Positions 1 through 9,739 of a DNA stretch of 64,000 nucleotides are shown here, in pieces. Below the pieces are notes generated by a model, which saw nothing but the letters and a program-made list of their open reading frames with translations, searched no databases and was not told the origin of the DNA. A program made the position numbers and the translations under genes. This stretch comes from Rhodospirillales bacterium (GTDB lineage Bacteria > Pseudomonadota > Alphaproteobacteria > Rhodospirillales > Casp-alpha2): positions 1-64,000 of the forward strand of contig JAEPQO010000004.1 of assembly GCA_017640505.1 (NCBI GenBank), given 5' to 3'. Each line of letters begins with the position of its first letter. The stretch's first letter is position 1.

Positions 1-65
1 CTCCATGAAACCCCAACGACAACTAGCCGCCGCCCACGCATCTCTTCCGTATTCACAATGTCCAT
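1..65 (-). CDS. Possible 5' end of a gene running off the left edge (partial)
   Basis: An open minus-strand frame starts with ATG at position 65 and stays open to the window edge. The 21 visible codons include the hydrophobic run LVVVGVSW, which resembles a first beta strand and turn of a Rossmann-like or CheB-like fold, but 21 residues cannot identify a family. A promoter-like pair (TTGACA, 16 bases, TTAAAA) lies at 131-158 on the same strand, which is the main support for a real gene here. No convincing ribosome binding site is visible. A second in-frame ATG lies eight codons further in. Confidence 0.25.
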   Translation of the reverse strand, partial: MDIVNTEEMRGRRLVVVGVSW

Positions 66-130
66 CAGCAGTGCGCCCCACTTCCGTAAGACGCGAAACC
101 GGCCGAATGAGCCCGACCGGAGGAGCGCGC

Positions 131-158
131 TTTTAAGGCCGCGCAACCGGCTTGTCAA
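131..158 (-). promoter_or_regulatory. Putative sigma70-type promoter for the left-edge gene
   Basis: On the minus strand a perfect -35 hexamer TTGACA (153-158) is followed after 16 bases by TTAAAA (131-136), about 65 bases upstream of the ATG at 65. A 15-bp palindrome with 6-bp arms (GAGGAT TAT ATCCTC, 178-192) lies just upstream and could be an operator. The rest of 66-350 holds no gene I can support. Confidence 0.4.
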
Positions 159-350
159 ACCCCATTCAGACGAGGGCGAGGATTATATCCTCAACCGGCC
201 GTTTGGGCAATCCGAGAACTGTGGAAAACAGCGCTCGCGCTTGGCCTTGGCCGATGCGCGGTGGTATATGATGATGGTTGGGCTTTGGCAAGCACCCATT
301 TCAAATAAATGCGGTAAAATCCGTATTTTCTTCGGTCGGGGGACAGGAAT

Positions 351-830
351 TTGCAAAAACGATCTGGCAGGGGCTCCAAAACGGTATTCACCGCCGTGGG
401 TTTGGCCGCCGCACTCACACTCGGCGCCTGCGCGGAAACCGCGACACTCCAGGGCGGCGGCATGTCGTCACCGGCCGGCGCTGCCGGAAATGCGCAACCC
501 AACGCCAGCATCTTTCCCGATATCCCGATCCCCGACGGCGCCAACATGATCGTCGACAAGACGCTCGTCGTCGGCACCGACAAGTGGTTCGGCCAACTGG
601 CACTTACGGCGGGGCAAGGTCCGGTGGCGATATTCGATTTCTACCGCAATCGCCTGCCGCAGTTCGGCTGGAACGAGATCACCTCGGTCCGCGCACCGAC
701 CAGCGTCCTGACCTATGACCGCGAAGACCGCATCATGCAGATGCAGATCACGTCGACCACGCTCAGAGGATCGGAAATCCTGATCACGGTGTCGCCGCGC
801 GGCACACCGGCACCGCCGCCCGGGTCGTAA
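351..830 (+). CDS. Small exported lipoprotein, function unknown
   Basis: The 159-residue product starts with a basic N-terminus and a hydrophobic stretch ending in a lipobox, LGAC (residues about 24-27), so it should be lipidated on the cysteine and anchored in the envelope. A short Ser/Gly/Ala-rich linker follows, then a globular domain of roughly 110 residues with alternating hydrophobic strands, ending in a proline-rich tail. The start is TTG at 351, with AGGA a few bases upstream. I do not recognise the domain. It converges on clpB with a gap of only 62 bases. Confidence 0.7.
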   Translation: MQKRSGRGSKTVFTAVGLAAALTLGACAETATLQGGGMSSPAGAAGNAQPNASIFPDIPIPDGANMIVDKTLVVGTDKWFGQLALTAGQGPVAIFDFYRNRLPQFGWNEITSVRAPTSVLTYDREDRIMQMQITSTTLRGSEILITVSPRGTPAPPPGS

Positions 831-892
831 GACACCGCCCCGGCAGGACACATCCGCTGAGCGGCGCCGGCCGAGACGGTTATACTTGCGTC

Positions 893-3490
893 TTACGCCG
901 CCTGGGCGCGCTCGCCATTGATCAGCAAGCCATCCTTGCCGGCGGACACCTTGATCTCGTCGCCGTCGTTGACGCGGCCCTCGAGAATCGCCTGCGCCAG
1001 CGGGTTCTCCAGCGCGCGCTGGATCGTCCGCTTGAGCGGCCTGGCCCCGTAGACCGGGTCGTAGCCCTGATCGGCGAGCCACGCCCTTGCCGCACCGTCC
1101 AGCTTGACGGCAATGCCACGATCCTTGATGCGGTCGCGCAGCCGGTCGAGCTGGATCTCGACGATGCCGTCCATGTGCTCACGCGCGAGGCGGCGGAACA
1201 GGATGGTTTCGTCGAGCCGGTTGAGAAACTCGGGCCGGAACGAGGCACGGACCACTTCCATCACCATCGGCCGGATTTCCTCCAAGTCATGGCCTTCCTC
1301 CTGCGCGGCGATCAGATCGCTGCCGAGGTTCGACGTCATGATGATCAGCGTGTTGCGGAAATCGACCGTGCGGCCCTGACCATCGGTCAGACGGCCGTCG
1401 TCGAGCACCTGCAACAGCACGTTGAAGACATCCGGGTGCGCCTTTTCGACCTCGTCGAACAGGATCACCTGATAGGGACGCCGCCGCACCGCTTCGGTGA
1501 GCGAGCCGCCCTCGTCATAACCCACGTACCCCGGGGGTGCGCCGATCAGGCGCGCGACCGCGTACTTCTCCATGAACTCGGACATGTCGATGCGCACCAT
1601 CGCGTGCTCGTCGTCGAACAGGAACGACGCCAGCGCCTTGGTCAGTTCCGTCTTGCCGACGCCGGTCGGCCCCAGGAACAGGAACGAGCCGATCGGCCGG
1701 TTCGGATCCTGCAGGCCGGCACGCGCGCGACGGACGGCGTTCGAGACCGCGACCAGCGCCTCGTCCTGACCGATGACGCGGCCACGGAGCGCATCTTCCA
1801 TGCGCAGCAGCTTCTCACGCTCGCCTTCGAGCATCTTGTCCACCGGAATGCCGGTCCAGCGCGATACCACCTGCGCAACGTGCTCGGCGGTCACCGATTC
1901 GTCGACGATGTGCGCCTCGCCCGCCGCGTCGGCTTTTTCCAGGGCCTCCTGCAGGCGCGGGATTTCGCTGTATGTCAGCTGCCCGGCCTCCTCCAGGCGA
2001 CCTTCGCGGATCGCCCGGTCGGCAGCCATGCGCGCCGCGTCCAGCTCTTCCTTGAGCTTCGTCGAATCGGCCAGTGACGCTTTCTCGGCTTCCCACTGCC
2101 CCGTGAGGTCTTCCGACTCCGCTTCGAGCGCTTCGAGTTCCACCTCGATCTTCTCGAGCCGGTCCTTTGAGGCCTTGTCGGATTCCTTCTTCAGCGCTTC
2201 ACGCTCGATCTTGAGCTGAATGATACGGCGGTCGAGTTCATCAATTTCCTCGGGCTTGCTGTCGATCTGCATCTTCAGACGGCTCGCCGACTCGTCGACC
2301 AGATCGATGGCCTTATCGGGCAGAAAGCGGTCGGTGATGTAACGCGCGCTGAGCGTCGCCGCCGCAACCAGCGACGAGTCGGTGATGCGCACACCGTGGT
2401 GCAGTTCGTACTTTTCCTTGATCCCGCGCAGGATCGAAATCGTGTCTTCAACCGTCGGCTCGGACACGAACACTGGCTGGAAACGCCTTGCCAGTGCGGC
2501 GTCCTTCTCAACGTACTTGCGATATTCATTAAGCGTCGTCGCACCCACGCAGTGCAGCTCGCCCCGGGCCAATGCCGGCTTCAAGAGATTGGACGCGTCC
2601 ATCGAGCCTTCGCCGGCACCGGCGCCGACAAGCGTGTGCATTTCGTCGATGAACATGACGATCTGACCTGCCGCCGCGGTGACTTCGTTGAGCACCGCTT
2701 TCAGGCGCTCCTCGAATTCGCCCCGAAACTTCGCCCCGGCGACGAGCGCGCCGAGGTCAAGCACCATCAGGGTTTTCTGTTTGAGGTTTTCCGGCACATC
2801 GCCATCGACGATCCGCTGCGCCAGCCCTTCGACGATGGCGGTCTTGCCGACGCCGGGCTCACCGATCAACACCGGGTTGTTCTTGGTGCGCCGCGACAGC
2901 ACCTGGATCGTCCGGCGAATTTCCTCGTCCCGGCCGATGACCGGATCCAGCTTGCCTTCCATGGCTGCCTGGGTCAGGTCCCGCGCATACTTGTTGAGCG
3001 CGTCATAGCTATCCTCGGCGTTGGCGCTGTGCGCAGGCCGTCCCTTGCGGAATTCGTTGATGGCACTGTTCAGGTTCTGCGGTGTGACGCCGGCGTCGCT
3101 CAGCAACTTCGCGGCCACGGTATCCTTGGCCATCGCGATGGCCAGCAGCACGCGCTCGGCCGTAACGACGCTGTCTCCGGCCTTTTCGGCCAGTTGCTCG
3201 GCCTGATCGAACAGGCGCGCCGATTCGGGGGCAAGGTAAAGCTGGTTCGCGCCTTCGCCTTCGACCTTGGGAATCTTGTAGAACTCGCGGTTGACGCTCT
3301 CGATGGCCCGGCCCCGGTCGCCGCCGGCGGCATCGATGAGATTTGCCGCAAGGCCTTCCTTGTCCTCAAGCAACACCTTGAGCACATGCAGCGGCGTCAG
3401 TTGCTGGTGATTGTTCCTAAGCGCCAACGTCTGCGCGGACTGTATGAAGCCCCGTGCACGGTCAGTGAAGTTTTCAAAGTCCATGTCCAT
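893..3490 (-). CDS. clpB: ATP-dependent disaggregase ClpB (Hsp104 family)
   Basis: The 865-residue product has the full ClpB layout: a double Clp-N repeat (residues 1-150), AAA-1 with Walker A GEPGVGKT (about 205), a long charged coiled-coil middle domain (about 405-525), AAA-2 with Walker A GPTGVGKT (about 605), and the C-terminal D2-small domain. The M-domain distinguishes it from ClpA and ClpC. ClpB works with DnaK, DnaJ and GrpE to extract polypeptides from aggregates after heat stress, in the cytoplasm. The length matches the family. A heat-shock-type promoter candidate lies at 3568-3597, and a GAAAGGA ribosome binding site precedes the start. Confidence 0.98.
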   Translation of the reverse strand: MDMDFENFTDRARGFIQSAQTLALRNNHQQLTPLHVLKVLLEDKEGLAANLIDAAGGDRGRAIESVNREFYKIPKVEGEGANQLYLAPESARLFDQAEQLAEKAGDSVVTAERVLLAIAMAKDTVAAKLLSDAGVTPQNLNSAINEFRKGRPAHSANAEDSYDALNKYARDLTQAAMEGKLDPVIGRDEEIRRTIQVLSRRTKNNPVLIGEPGVGKTAIVEGLAQRIVDGDVPENLKQKTLMVLDLGALVAGAKFRGEFEERLKAVLNEVTAAAGQIVMFIDEMHTLVGAGAGEGSMDASNLLKPALARGELHCVGATTLNEYRKYVEKDAALARRFQPVFVSEPTVEDTISILRGIKEKYELHHGVRITDSSLVAAATLSARYITDRFLPDKAIDLVDESASRLKMQIDSKPEEIDELDRRIIQLKIEREALKKESDKASKDRLEKIEVELEALEAESEDLTGQWEAEKASLADSTKLKEELDAARMAADRAIREGRLEEAGQLTYSEIPRLQEALEKADAAGEAHIVDESVTAEHVAQVVSRWTGIPVDKMLEGEREKLLRMEDALRGRVIGQDEALVAVSNAVRRARAGLQDPNRPIGSFLFLGPTGVGKTELTKALASFLFDDEHAMVRIDMSEFMEKYAVARLIGAPPGYVGYDEGGSLTEAVRRRPYQVILFDEVEKAHPDVFNVLLQVLDDGRLTDGQGRTVDFRNTLIIMTSNLGSDLIAAQEEGHDLEEIRPMVMEVVRASFRPEFLNRLDETILFRRLAREHMDGIVEIQLDRLRDRIKDRGIAVKLDGAARAWLADQGYDPVYGARPLKRTIQRALENPLAQAILEGRVNDGDEIKVSAGKDGLLINGERAQAA

Positions 3491-3567
3491 TTCCTTTCAA
3501 TGCGCCGGTGATCATCACCCCCAATCGGGCAGCGATAACCCCTCGCGGTGTATGGATATCTTACTCC

Positions 3568-3597
3568 AAATATGGCCTGCCGGGCGAGCCTCGCAAG
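3568..3597 (-). promoter_or_regulatory. Putative sigma32 (RpoH) heat-shock promoter of clpB
   Basis: On the minus strand CTTG (3594-3597) is followed after 18 bases by CCATATTT (3568-3575), about 75 bases upstream of the clpB start. This resembles alphaproteobacterial RpoH promoters, which have CTTG as the -35 core. Just upstream, at 3606-3621, there is a near-perfect palindrome with 7-bp arms (GGCGAAT / ATTCGCC). Assignment is by pattern and by the identity of the gene. Confidence 0.5.
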
Positions 3598-3741
3598 TGC
3601 AGGGCGGCGAATAAATTCGCCCCCACACGGATCGACTGACAATGGCCGAGCGGGCGCGTCGTGGCGCCCAAAAGTCGCTCATCCAGGGCGGACTCGCCTG
3701 AGCGTTTGACAGCCATCGGCGCGCTCGCCAATCTGGCGTCC

Positions 3742-4503
3742 ATGTCGATCGTGCTGCGAGATATCTGCCGTTATCCGGTCAAGGGCCTGAGCCCGGAACA
3801 CCTCCAGGAGGTGACGCTCACCGCCGACGCGGCGCTGCCGTTCGACCGGCAGTACGCCCTGGCGCTGGGATCCACACCGGTATCGGGTGCGATCTCCGAG
3901 TGGATGCCGAAATCGAGCTTCCTGTGTCTGATGCGAAACGAAAAGCTGGCGCAGCTCGAAACCAATTTCGACGACGCAACCCAAACCCTCACCGTACGGC
4001 GGGCCGGCAATCAGGTTGCGCGGGGCCAGCTGACGCAGAAGATCGGCCGCACGCTGATCGAAGACTTTTTTGCCGCATTCATGAAGGACGAGGCACGAGG
4101 CCGACCGAAACTGGTTGAAGCGGCAAACGGCCATGTCCTGTCGGACCACGACAGTCCGGTGATCTCGATCATAAACCTGAACTCGGTGAAAGATCTCGCC
4201 CGTGTGGTTGGCTCTGAAATCGATCCGCAGCGGTTCCGCGGCAACTTCATGGTGGACGGCCTGGATGCCTGGGCGGAGTTCGAGCTCTGCGGCAAGCGGG
4301 TCTCTCTCGGCGGCGCCGTGCTGGAAATCGTCATGCCTATCGACAGGTGCGCCGCGACCAACGTCAACCCGGCGACCGCGGAACGCGATCTGAATATTCC
4401 AAAAGATATGATGCGCGGCTATGGCCACATCGACTGCGGCGTCTTCGCGCGCGTCGTCGACGGCGGCGTTGTCGCCACCGGGAACGAGTTCCAGATTACC
4501 TAG
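3742..4503 (+). CDS. MOSC domain protein (MOSC N-terminal beta barrel plus MOSC)
   Basis: From the ATG at 3742 the protein opens with the typical MOSC N-barrel start (RDICRYPVKGL), continues through FDRQYAL, and ends in a MOSC domain with the RFRGNF motif and a cysteine in MPIDRCAATNVNP, near the position of the catalytic cysteine of this superfamily. MOSC proteins such as mARC and YcbX carry a molybdenum cofactor and reduce N-hydroxylated compounds or move sulfur. The frame is open back to a GTG at 3661, but those residues are arginine/serine-rich and unlike the family. The gene converges on the DUF4167 gene with 6 bases between. Confidence 0.85.
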   Translation: MSIVLRDICRYPVKGLSPEHLQEVTLTADAALPFDRQYALALGSTPVSGAISEWMPKSSFLCLMRNEKLAQLETNFDDATQTLTVRRAGNQVARGQLTQKIGRTLIEDFFAAFMKDEARGRPKLVEAANGHVLSDHDSPVISIINLNSVKDLARVVGSEIDPQRFRGNFMVDGLDAWAEFELCGKRVSLGGAVLEIVMPIDRCAATNVNPATAERDLNIPKDMMRGYGHIDCGVFARVVDGGVVATGNEFQIT

Positions 4504-4504
4504 G

Positions 4505-4529
4505 AAAAATCAGTCGGCAGCCGACTGAT
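4505..4529 (-). terminator. Intrinsic terminator embedded in the end of the DUF4167 gene
   Basis: Positions 4509-4529 form a perfect 21-base palindrome with 10-base arms (ATCAGTCGGC / GCCGACTGAT), followed on the minus strand by a run of five T (4505-4509). The last codons and the TGA stop of the DUF4167 gene lie inside the hairpin, so the terminator is partly coding. On the plus strand no T-run follows the hairpin, so it looks one-directional. Confidence 0.7.
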
Positions 4530-5097
4530 CGGCGCCCTCGGCAGGCTGCGCCTCGGCTTTGCGCGACCGGCGCTGACGCGGTTTGCGCGGCGCTTCATCG
4601 GCAGCATCGGCCTCGGCCCCCTGATCGTTAGAGGAACCGCTTTCGGCGTTTTTGCCATCATCATCACCGGATGAGCGTGACTGACCATTGCGGCCCCGCG
4701 AGACGGTGCGCTGAAGCCCGTTGGCTTCCTGCTCTGCATTGTCGTCCTGCGCGCTCGCTTCGGTATCCTGATCGTCCTGATCAATAGCGTCGTCGCGGTT
4801 GTTGTTTTGCTGGCGGCCCCGGTTGTTGTCCCGGCCCTGCCCGTCGTTGTCGGAGTTCAGGATCCGGTAGTAATGCTCGGCGTGTTGCAGATACCCTTCT
4901 GCAAGGATCCGGTCACCGGCAGAATATGCATCGCGTGCCAGCGCCTGGTACTTCTCCAGGACTTGCTGCGCGGTACCTCTGACCTTCGCCTCGGGGCCAT
5001 TGCTCTCGAACGAGCCGCCTCTTTGATTGGGATACCTGTTGCGGGCGTTGCCACCACGCGACCGTTGACGTCTGTTATTATTTTGACCGTGTTTCAT
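4510..5097 (-). CDS. DUF4167 domain protein (alphaproteobacterial RNA-binding-like)
   Basis: The 195-residue product starts with the diagnostic DUF4167 N-terminus: a basic Asn/Arg/Gly stretch (residues 1-30), then a conserved helical segment (about 34-78, including GTAQQVLEKYQALARDA and LAEGYLQHAEHYYRIL). The rest is an acidic, Asn/Asp/Gln-rich low-complexity tail ending in a basic patch (PRKPRQRRSRK). The family is restricted to alphaproteobacteria and usually sits next to prmC and prfA, as here. Its function is unproven; the charged disordered ends suggest nucleic-acid binding, which is inference. It lies 175 bases downstream of prmC and ends in its own hairpin terminator. Confidence 0.88.
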   Translation of the reverse strand: MKHGQNNNRRQRSRGGNARNRYPNQRGGSFESNGPEAKVRGTAQQVLEKYQALARDAYSAGDRILAEGYLQHAEHYYRILNSDNDGQGRDNNRGRQQNNNRDDAIDQDDQDTEASAQDDNAEQEANGLQRTVSRGRNGQSRSSGDDDGKNAESGSSNDQGAEADAADEAPRKPRQRRSRKAEAQPAEGADQSAAD

Positions 5098-5272
5098 TGT
5101 CTCAGAAGCTTATCTGTACAAGCGAGTATCCACGCCGCACCAAGACCGGGCTCGGTTGAGTAAGCTCCCCCGAAAAAAGGTAACTCAGCGTGTAAAATTG
5201 GCTTTTTGGACGCCGTGTGGCGTTCCCCCCTCAACCCCTAAGGGCTGAACCGTGAGGAAGGTAGCCCGTGGC

Positions 5273-6136
5273 TCACGTAATTCCAACACCTTTTTTGTAA
5301 AAAGAAACAGCGCGTTCTATCCCCGCAAGGTCCCGGCGAACCGGTCCGGGAACGAGACCGTGCGCCGACGCAATTTCCGAGACAGCTGCCGACTGCCCGA
5401 TGCCGATTTCCAGAATCAGCAAACCGTCTTCCGTCAGCGCCGGGATCGCCACCGGGATCAGCGAACGATATGCATCGAGACCATCCGCCCCGCCATCGAG
5501 CGCCGATGCCGGCTCATGGTCACGGACGCCGACATCAAGCGCGGCGATATCATCATGCGGAATGTACGGCGGGTTCGAAGCAATCAGATCGAACTTGCCA
5601 TCGATGCCGTCCGACCAGGACGCCATGACGATCTCGGCCCTGCCAGCCAGGTCAAGCGACAGCGCATTGGCTTCAGCGATGCGACAGGCTTCGGCCGATA
5701 CGTCCATGCCGGTACCGGTTGCCTGTTCAAACACCGTCAGCAATGCCAGCAGTATGCATCCACTGCCGGTGCCGAGATCAAGGATGCGTGCGGGTGCCCG
5801 GCGCTTCCTGAAAAGCTCTTCCGCGAGTTCAATGACCGTTTCCGTATCCGGCCGCGGAATCAGCGTCGCCGGCGAGACCAGAAAATCGAGGCTCCAGAAC
5901 TCTCTGCGGCCGGTAATATGGGCAAGCGGCATGCCACGGCAGCGATCACTGAGCTGCGCATAATACACCTGCATTGCGTCTGAACTCACATCGTCCCCTG
6001 CACGCGCAAACACCTGTGCCGGCGTCATTTTCAGCACGTGCCCAAGCAGAAGGCGCGCTTCTTTTCGCGGGTTTTCGACACCTGCGTCAGCCAATGCCGC
6101 CATGCCTTCGGTAATTGCGGTGCCGACAGACGTCAT
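5273..6136 (-). CDS. prmC: Release factor glutamine methyltransferase PrmC (HemK)
   Basis: A class I SAM methyltransferase of 287 residues with the PrmC helical N-domain (about 1-85), SAM-binding motif DLGTGSGCI (about 130) and the family signature NPPY (SNPPYIP, about 195). It methylates the glutamine of the GGQ loop in release factors RF1 and RF2. Its start overlaps the prfA stop (TAATG), so the enzyme and its substrate RF1 are translationally coupled, a classic arrangement. Confidence 0.96.
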   Translation of the reverse strand: MTSVGTAITEGMAALADAGVENPRKEARLLLGHVLKMTPAQVFARAGDDVSSDAMQVYYAQLSDRCRGMPLAHITGRREFWSLDFLVSPATLIPRPDTETVIELAEELFRKRRAPARILDLGTGSGCILLALLTVFEQATGTGMDVSAEACRIAEANALSLDLAGRAEIVMASWSDGIDGKFDLIASNPPYIPHDDIAALDVGVRDHEPASALDGGADGLDAYRSLIPVAIPALTEDGLLILEIGIGQSAAVSEIASAHGLVPGPVRRDLAGIERAVSFYKKGVGIT

Positions 6137-7203
6137 TACATGCTCGCAAGGCGCCGGGCGTTGTCTTCGGCCAACAGCGCTTCGACGACATCGTCCATGT
6201 CGCCGTCGATGAAACCGTCCAGATTGTGAAGCGTAAGCCCGATCCGGTGATCGGTCACCCTGCGCTCCGGGAAATTGTAAGTGCGGATGCGCTCCGAGCG
6301 ATCACCCGAGCCAACCTGGTCTTTACGCTGCTGCGCCCGTTCATTCGCCTGGCGCTCGCGTTCGGCATCGAAAATCCGTGCCCTGAGAACTTTCATCGCC
6401 GCCGCCTTGTTTTTGTGCTGCGACTTTTCGTCCTGCTGCTGCACGACGATGCCGGTCGGGATGTGCGTGATACGCACAGCACTGTCGGTCGTGTTCACGT
6501 GCTGCCCGCCCGCACCCTGGGCACGATAGGTGTCGATCCGCAGGTCCTTCTCCTCGATGTGAACATCGACCTCCTCGGCTTCCGGCATGACAGCGACAGT
6601 CGCCGCCGAGGTATGGATACGCCCCCCGGATTCGGTCACCGGCACGCGCTGCACCCGGTGCACGCCGCTTTCGAACTTCAGAAACCGGAACACGTCCTTG
6701 CCGGTGATCTCTGCGATTGCCTCTTTTGCGCCACCGATCCCCGTATCCTGCAAATGCATGATCTGGAATTTCCAGCCCATGCGGTCGGCGTAGCGTTGAT
6801 ACATCCGGAACAGGTCGGCGGCAAAGAGCGCCGCCTCGTCACCACCTGTTCCGGCGCGCACCTCGAGAATGGCATTGCGGCTGTCGGCCTCGTCCTTCGG
6901 CACCATCAGAAGCTTCACCGCGTTTTCGAGATCGGGCAGTTTCTCCTTGAGCTCGTTGCATTCCTCTTCGGCAAGGGCACGCATCTCCGCGTCGCTCTCC
7001 GGATCTTCGGCGAGCGCGGCGGCGTCAATGAACTGCTGGCGTGCCTCCCGGAAAGCCCTGATTGCCGTAACGATCGGCGAAAGGTCCGCATACTCCTTTG
7101 AGAGCGCCGCATATTTCTCGCCGGAGACGTTACTCTCCGACATCAGGTGCGTCAGCTCGTCGAAGCGCGATGTCACACGCTCGAGATGTTCTTCCATGCT
7201 CAC
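6136..7203 (-). CDS. prfA: Peptide chain release factor 1 (RF1)
   Basis: The 355-residue product has the RF1 layout: N-terminal helical domain, the codon-recognition tripeptide PVT in VQRVPVTE (the PxT motif of RF1, where RF2 has SPF), and the peptidyl-hydrolysis loop GAGGQHVN (about 225-232). It terminates translation at UAA and UAG. The start overlaps the hemA stop by four bases (ATGA), and the stop overlaps prmC, which modifies its GGQ glutamine. Confidence 0.98.
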   Translation of the reverse strand: MSMEEHLERVTSRFDELTHLMSESNVSGEKYAALSKEYADLSPIVTAIRAFREARQQFIDAAALAEDPESDAEMRALAEEECNELKEKLPDLENAVKLLMVPKDEADSRNAILEVRAGTGGDEAALFAADLFRMYQRYADRMGWKFQIMHLQDTGIGGAKEAIAEITGKDVFRFLKFESGVHRVQRVPVTESGGRIHTSAATVAVMPEAEEVDVHIEEKDLRIDTYRAQGAGGQHVNTTDSAVRITHIPTGIVVQQQDEKSQHKNKAAAMKVLRARIFDAERERQANERAQQRKDQVGSGDRSERIRTYNFPERRVTDHRIGLTLHNLDGFIDGDMDDVVEALLAEDNARRLASM

Positions 7204-8471
7204 GAGTTGTTGTCTCCGTCATCCGGCATGTCGAATAGGTCGCGGATCAGTTTTTCAATCCGTTCAATGTCTTCGCCCGACTGGGCCATGGCGCGCAGCC
7301 GTTCGCTCGGTGTATGCAACAGACGCTGCGTCATCAGATGCGTTGCGCGCGCCGCGTCGTCGCCCGCTTCGGCCAGCACGCTTTCGCGCAAGGCCTGGAC
7401 GTGGTGCCGGAGGGCACTCAACGCCGGTGTCGCGGACCGGTCGACATCACCCTTGAGGAACTTGTCGACCTCCTCAATTACGATCCGTTCCGCCATCTCC
7501 GCTTCGAAAGCGCGACTCGCCTGTCCCTCCATCGCAAGCCGCTCAAGATCGGCCAGGTCGTACAGGAACGCATCGTCAATCCGATCCACCGCCGAATCCA
7601 CATCACGGGGCAGGCTGGTATCGACGATGAACTGCGGGCGAGACCGCCTGGCCTTGAGAGCGAGACGCACCATGTCCACGTTGAGCGCAATCCGGCGCCC
7701 GCCAACAGCGGAGACGATGATGTCCGCATCCGCCAGTGCCAGGGGCAACTTGTCCTCGCCGACGGCGCTTGCATCGAGCCGTTCAGAGAATTCCCCGCCG
7801 GGCCGCCCGAAATCGCAGACGGCCAGCGCACGCAGACCTGCGCGCCGCAGTTCCTCGGCAACGACTTCGCCCATGTCGCCCGTCCCGAGCAGCAACGCCG
7901 ATGCATCTTCGAGCCTGCCATGGACCTCCCGGGCGATGCCCACGGCGACCGCAGCAATCGACACCGGACGTTCACCGATTGCGGTTTCCGTCCGGACTTT
8001 CTTTGCCGTGCCGTACGCCGATTGCATAAGACGTTCCAACTCGCCGGTCACCATGCCCCTGTCGCGCGCAAGCCGGTGACATGCCTTGACCTGCCCCAGC
8101 ACCTGCGGCTCGCCGACGACAACGCTGTCGAGAGAGGATGCAACCCTGAACAGATGCCTCACGGCATCCATGCCCGTGAACCGCAACAACGCGGATTGCA
8201 TCTCCTCTGCGAGCACGTCGCCATGAACCGACAATGCCGCGCCGATCACGGCGGCATCACGGTCTGCATCGCTGCTGGCGGCAATGACCTCGACCCGGTC
8301 GCAGGTCGAAAGCACCACCGCCTGATCGATACCCTGCGTATGCAAACGATCGAGAAAATCCGGTACCATGGCGTCTTCCACGAATAGCCGGTCACGAAGG
8401 GACAGACTGCCGGTGCGATGATTGACGCCGACAACAAGGGGAGTACGGGATGTGACGGAACTCCCGGCCAC
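7200..8471 (-). CDS. hemA: Glutamyl-tRNA reductase HemA
   Basis: This 423-residue enzyme reduces Glu-tRNA to glutamate-1-semialdehyde, the first step of the C5 route to 5-aminolevulinate and tetrapyrroles. Visible features are [13 protein letters not shown] near the N-terminus, the catalytic cysteine in [11 protein letters not shown] (the family more often has STCNRxE), the NADPH-binding [13 protein letters not shown] region, and the C-terminal dimerisation helix. Most alphaproteobacteria make ALA with the C4 enzyme ALA synthase, also called HemA, so a C5 enzyme is worth noting. It overlaps prfA and follows hisS by five bases. Confidence 0.95.
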   Translation of the reverse strand: MAGSSVTSRTPLVVGVNHRTGSLSLRDRLFVEDAMVPDFLDRLHTQGIDQAVVLSTCDRVEVIAASSDADRDAAVIGAALSVHGDVLAEEMQSALLRFTGMDAVRHLFRVASSLDSVVVGEPQVLGQVKACHRLARDRGMVTGELERLMQSAYGTAKKVRTETAIGERPVSIAAVAVGIAREVHGRLEDASALLLGTGDMGEVVAEELRRAGLRALAVCDFGRPGGEFSERLDASAVGEDKLPLALADADIIVSAVGGRRIALNVDMVRLALKARRSRPQFIVDTSLPRDVDSAVDRIDDAFLYDLADLERLAMEGQASRAFEAEMAERIVIEEVDKFLKGDVDRSATPALSALRHHVQALRESVLAEAGDDAARATHLMTQRLLHTPSERLRAMAQSGEDIERIEKLIRDLFDMPDDGDNNS

Positions 8472-8476
8472 GGTCG

Positions 8477-9721
8477 CTAGCGATACTTGGCGAGGTGCGC
8501 CTCTAGGCCCGCGAGGGACACCTCGGTCTGTTCGCCGCTTTGCATGTCGCGCACGGTCGCGGCGTCTCGGGCGAGTTCGTCTTCGCCCAGGATGACCGTC
8601 GCAATCGCGTTCAGTTTGTCGGCCCGTTTCATGCGTTTCCCCATGTTGCCGCTGTAACCGAGGTCGACATGATAGCCCGCTTCGCGAAGCGACTGGGTAA
8701 TTTTCATGGCCGCGCGCGCAGCATCATTGCCGACCGGAACCACGGCAATGGGACGCACGGCACCGGCCGCGTCGCCAACCATCATCGCCAGGCGCTCGAC
8801 GCCGGCCGCCCAGCCGATCCCCGGCATCGGGCGCCCGCCCATCTGCTCCATCAGACCGTCATAGCGGCCACCGGCCAGCACGGCGCCCTGCGCACCCAGC
8901 TTGTCGGTCACGAACTCGAACGCGGTGTGCGAATAGTAATCGAGCCCCCGTACCAGCCGCGGGTTGATGTTCGTGTCGACGCCGACGTCGGCAAGACCCT
9001 GCAGCACATCGTCGAAGAACTGTCGCGAGTGATCGTTCAGGTGCTCGCTCAATAACGGCGCATCGGCCATCACGGCACGGTCGCCATCGTCCTTGGAATC
9101 GAAAATCCGAAGCGGGTTCTTTTCCAGCCTGTTGAGGCTATCTTCGGACAGTTTGTCCCTGTGACCGTTCAGATACGAGATCAGCGTGTCGCGATAGTTC
9201 TGCCGGCTTTCCGTATCGCCCAGCGTATTGATCTCGAGTTTCACGTCATCGGCAATGCCGAGTTCACGCAGCAAGTGCGCACCGACGGCGATCACCTCGA
9301 TATCCGCTTGCGGCCCCGGCACGCCGAGAATTTCCACGTCGACCTGGTGGAACTGGCGAAGGCGGCCTTTCTGCGGGCGCTCGTAGCGAAACACCGGACC
9401 GCGCGCAAAGAACTTCACCGGCACGGCCTGCTGCAGCCCGTTCGACATGAACGCGCGCGCCACACCAGCGGTAAATTCGGGCCGCAGCGTGATGCTGTCG
9501 CCGCCGCGATCTTCGAACGTATACATTTCCTTGGTCACGATATCGGACGTATCGCCAAGAGTGCGCTGGAAAACCTCGGTGAATTCGAACACCGGCGGCG
9601 TCATTTCCTCGAAACCGTAACGAAGCGCAATGGCTGCAGCGGTATCCGCGACATGACGCTGGGCGCGCATGTCTTCGGGCAGCAAATCGTGAGTACCGCG
9701 TACAGGTTGCAGCGTCGCCAT
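8477..9721 (-). CDS. hisS: Histidyl-tRNA synthetase
   Basis: A class II aminoacyl-tRNA synthetase of 414 residues. It opens with the HisRS N-terminus (VRGTHDLLPEDM), carries motif 2 (VFRYERPQKGRLRQFHQVD), the histidine-specific motifs LVRGLDYYSHTAFEF and AGGRYDGL, motif 3 (PGIGWAAGVERL), and a C-terminal anticodon-binding domain. It charges tRNA-His in the cytoplasm. It sits 18 bases after ispG and 5 bases before hemA, inside one operon. Confidence 0.97.
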   Translation of the reverse strand: MATLQPVRGTHDLLPEDMRAQRHVADTAAAIALRYGFEEMTPPVFEFTEVFQRTLGDTSDIVTKEMYTFEDRGGDSITLRPEFTAGVARAFMSNGLQQAVPVKFFARGPVFRYERPQKGRLRQFHQVDVEILGVPGPQADIEVIAVGAHLLRELGIADDVKLEINTLGDTESRQNYRDTLISYLNGHRDKLSEDSLNRLEKNPLRIFDSKDDGDRAVMADAPLLSEHLNDHSRQFFDDVLQGLADVGVDTNINPRLVRGLDYYSHTAFEFVTDKLGAQGAVLAGGRYDGLMEQMGGRPMPGIGWAAGVERLAMMVGDAAGAVRPIAVVPVGNDAARAAMKITQSLREAGYHVDLGYSGNMGKRMKRADKLNAIATVILGEDELARDAATVRDMQSGEQTEVSLAGLEAHLAKYR

Positions 9722-9739
9722 GGTTCCGGACCTTGTTAG

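Noticed and set aside
58-549. Plus-strand open frame of 163 codons at the left end
   Set aside because: Arg/Pro/Ser-rich without family features and overlapping the better-supported lipoprotein frame.
2396-3511. Long open frame (371 codons) on the plus strand inside clpB
   Set aside because: It is antisense to the well-conserved ClpB coding sequence, has no family features and is explained by GC-rich third positions. Similar shadows lie opposite ptsP, lysC, purL and uvrB.
5098-5272. tRNA or small RNA between prmC and the DUF4167 gene
   Set aside because: No cloverleaf or conserved tRNA motifs (such as the GTTCGAATC arm) are visible here or in the other intergenic regions I inspected.
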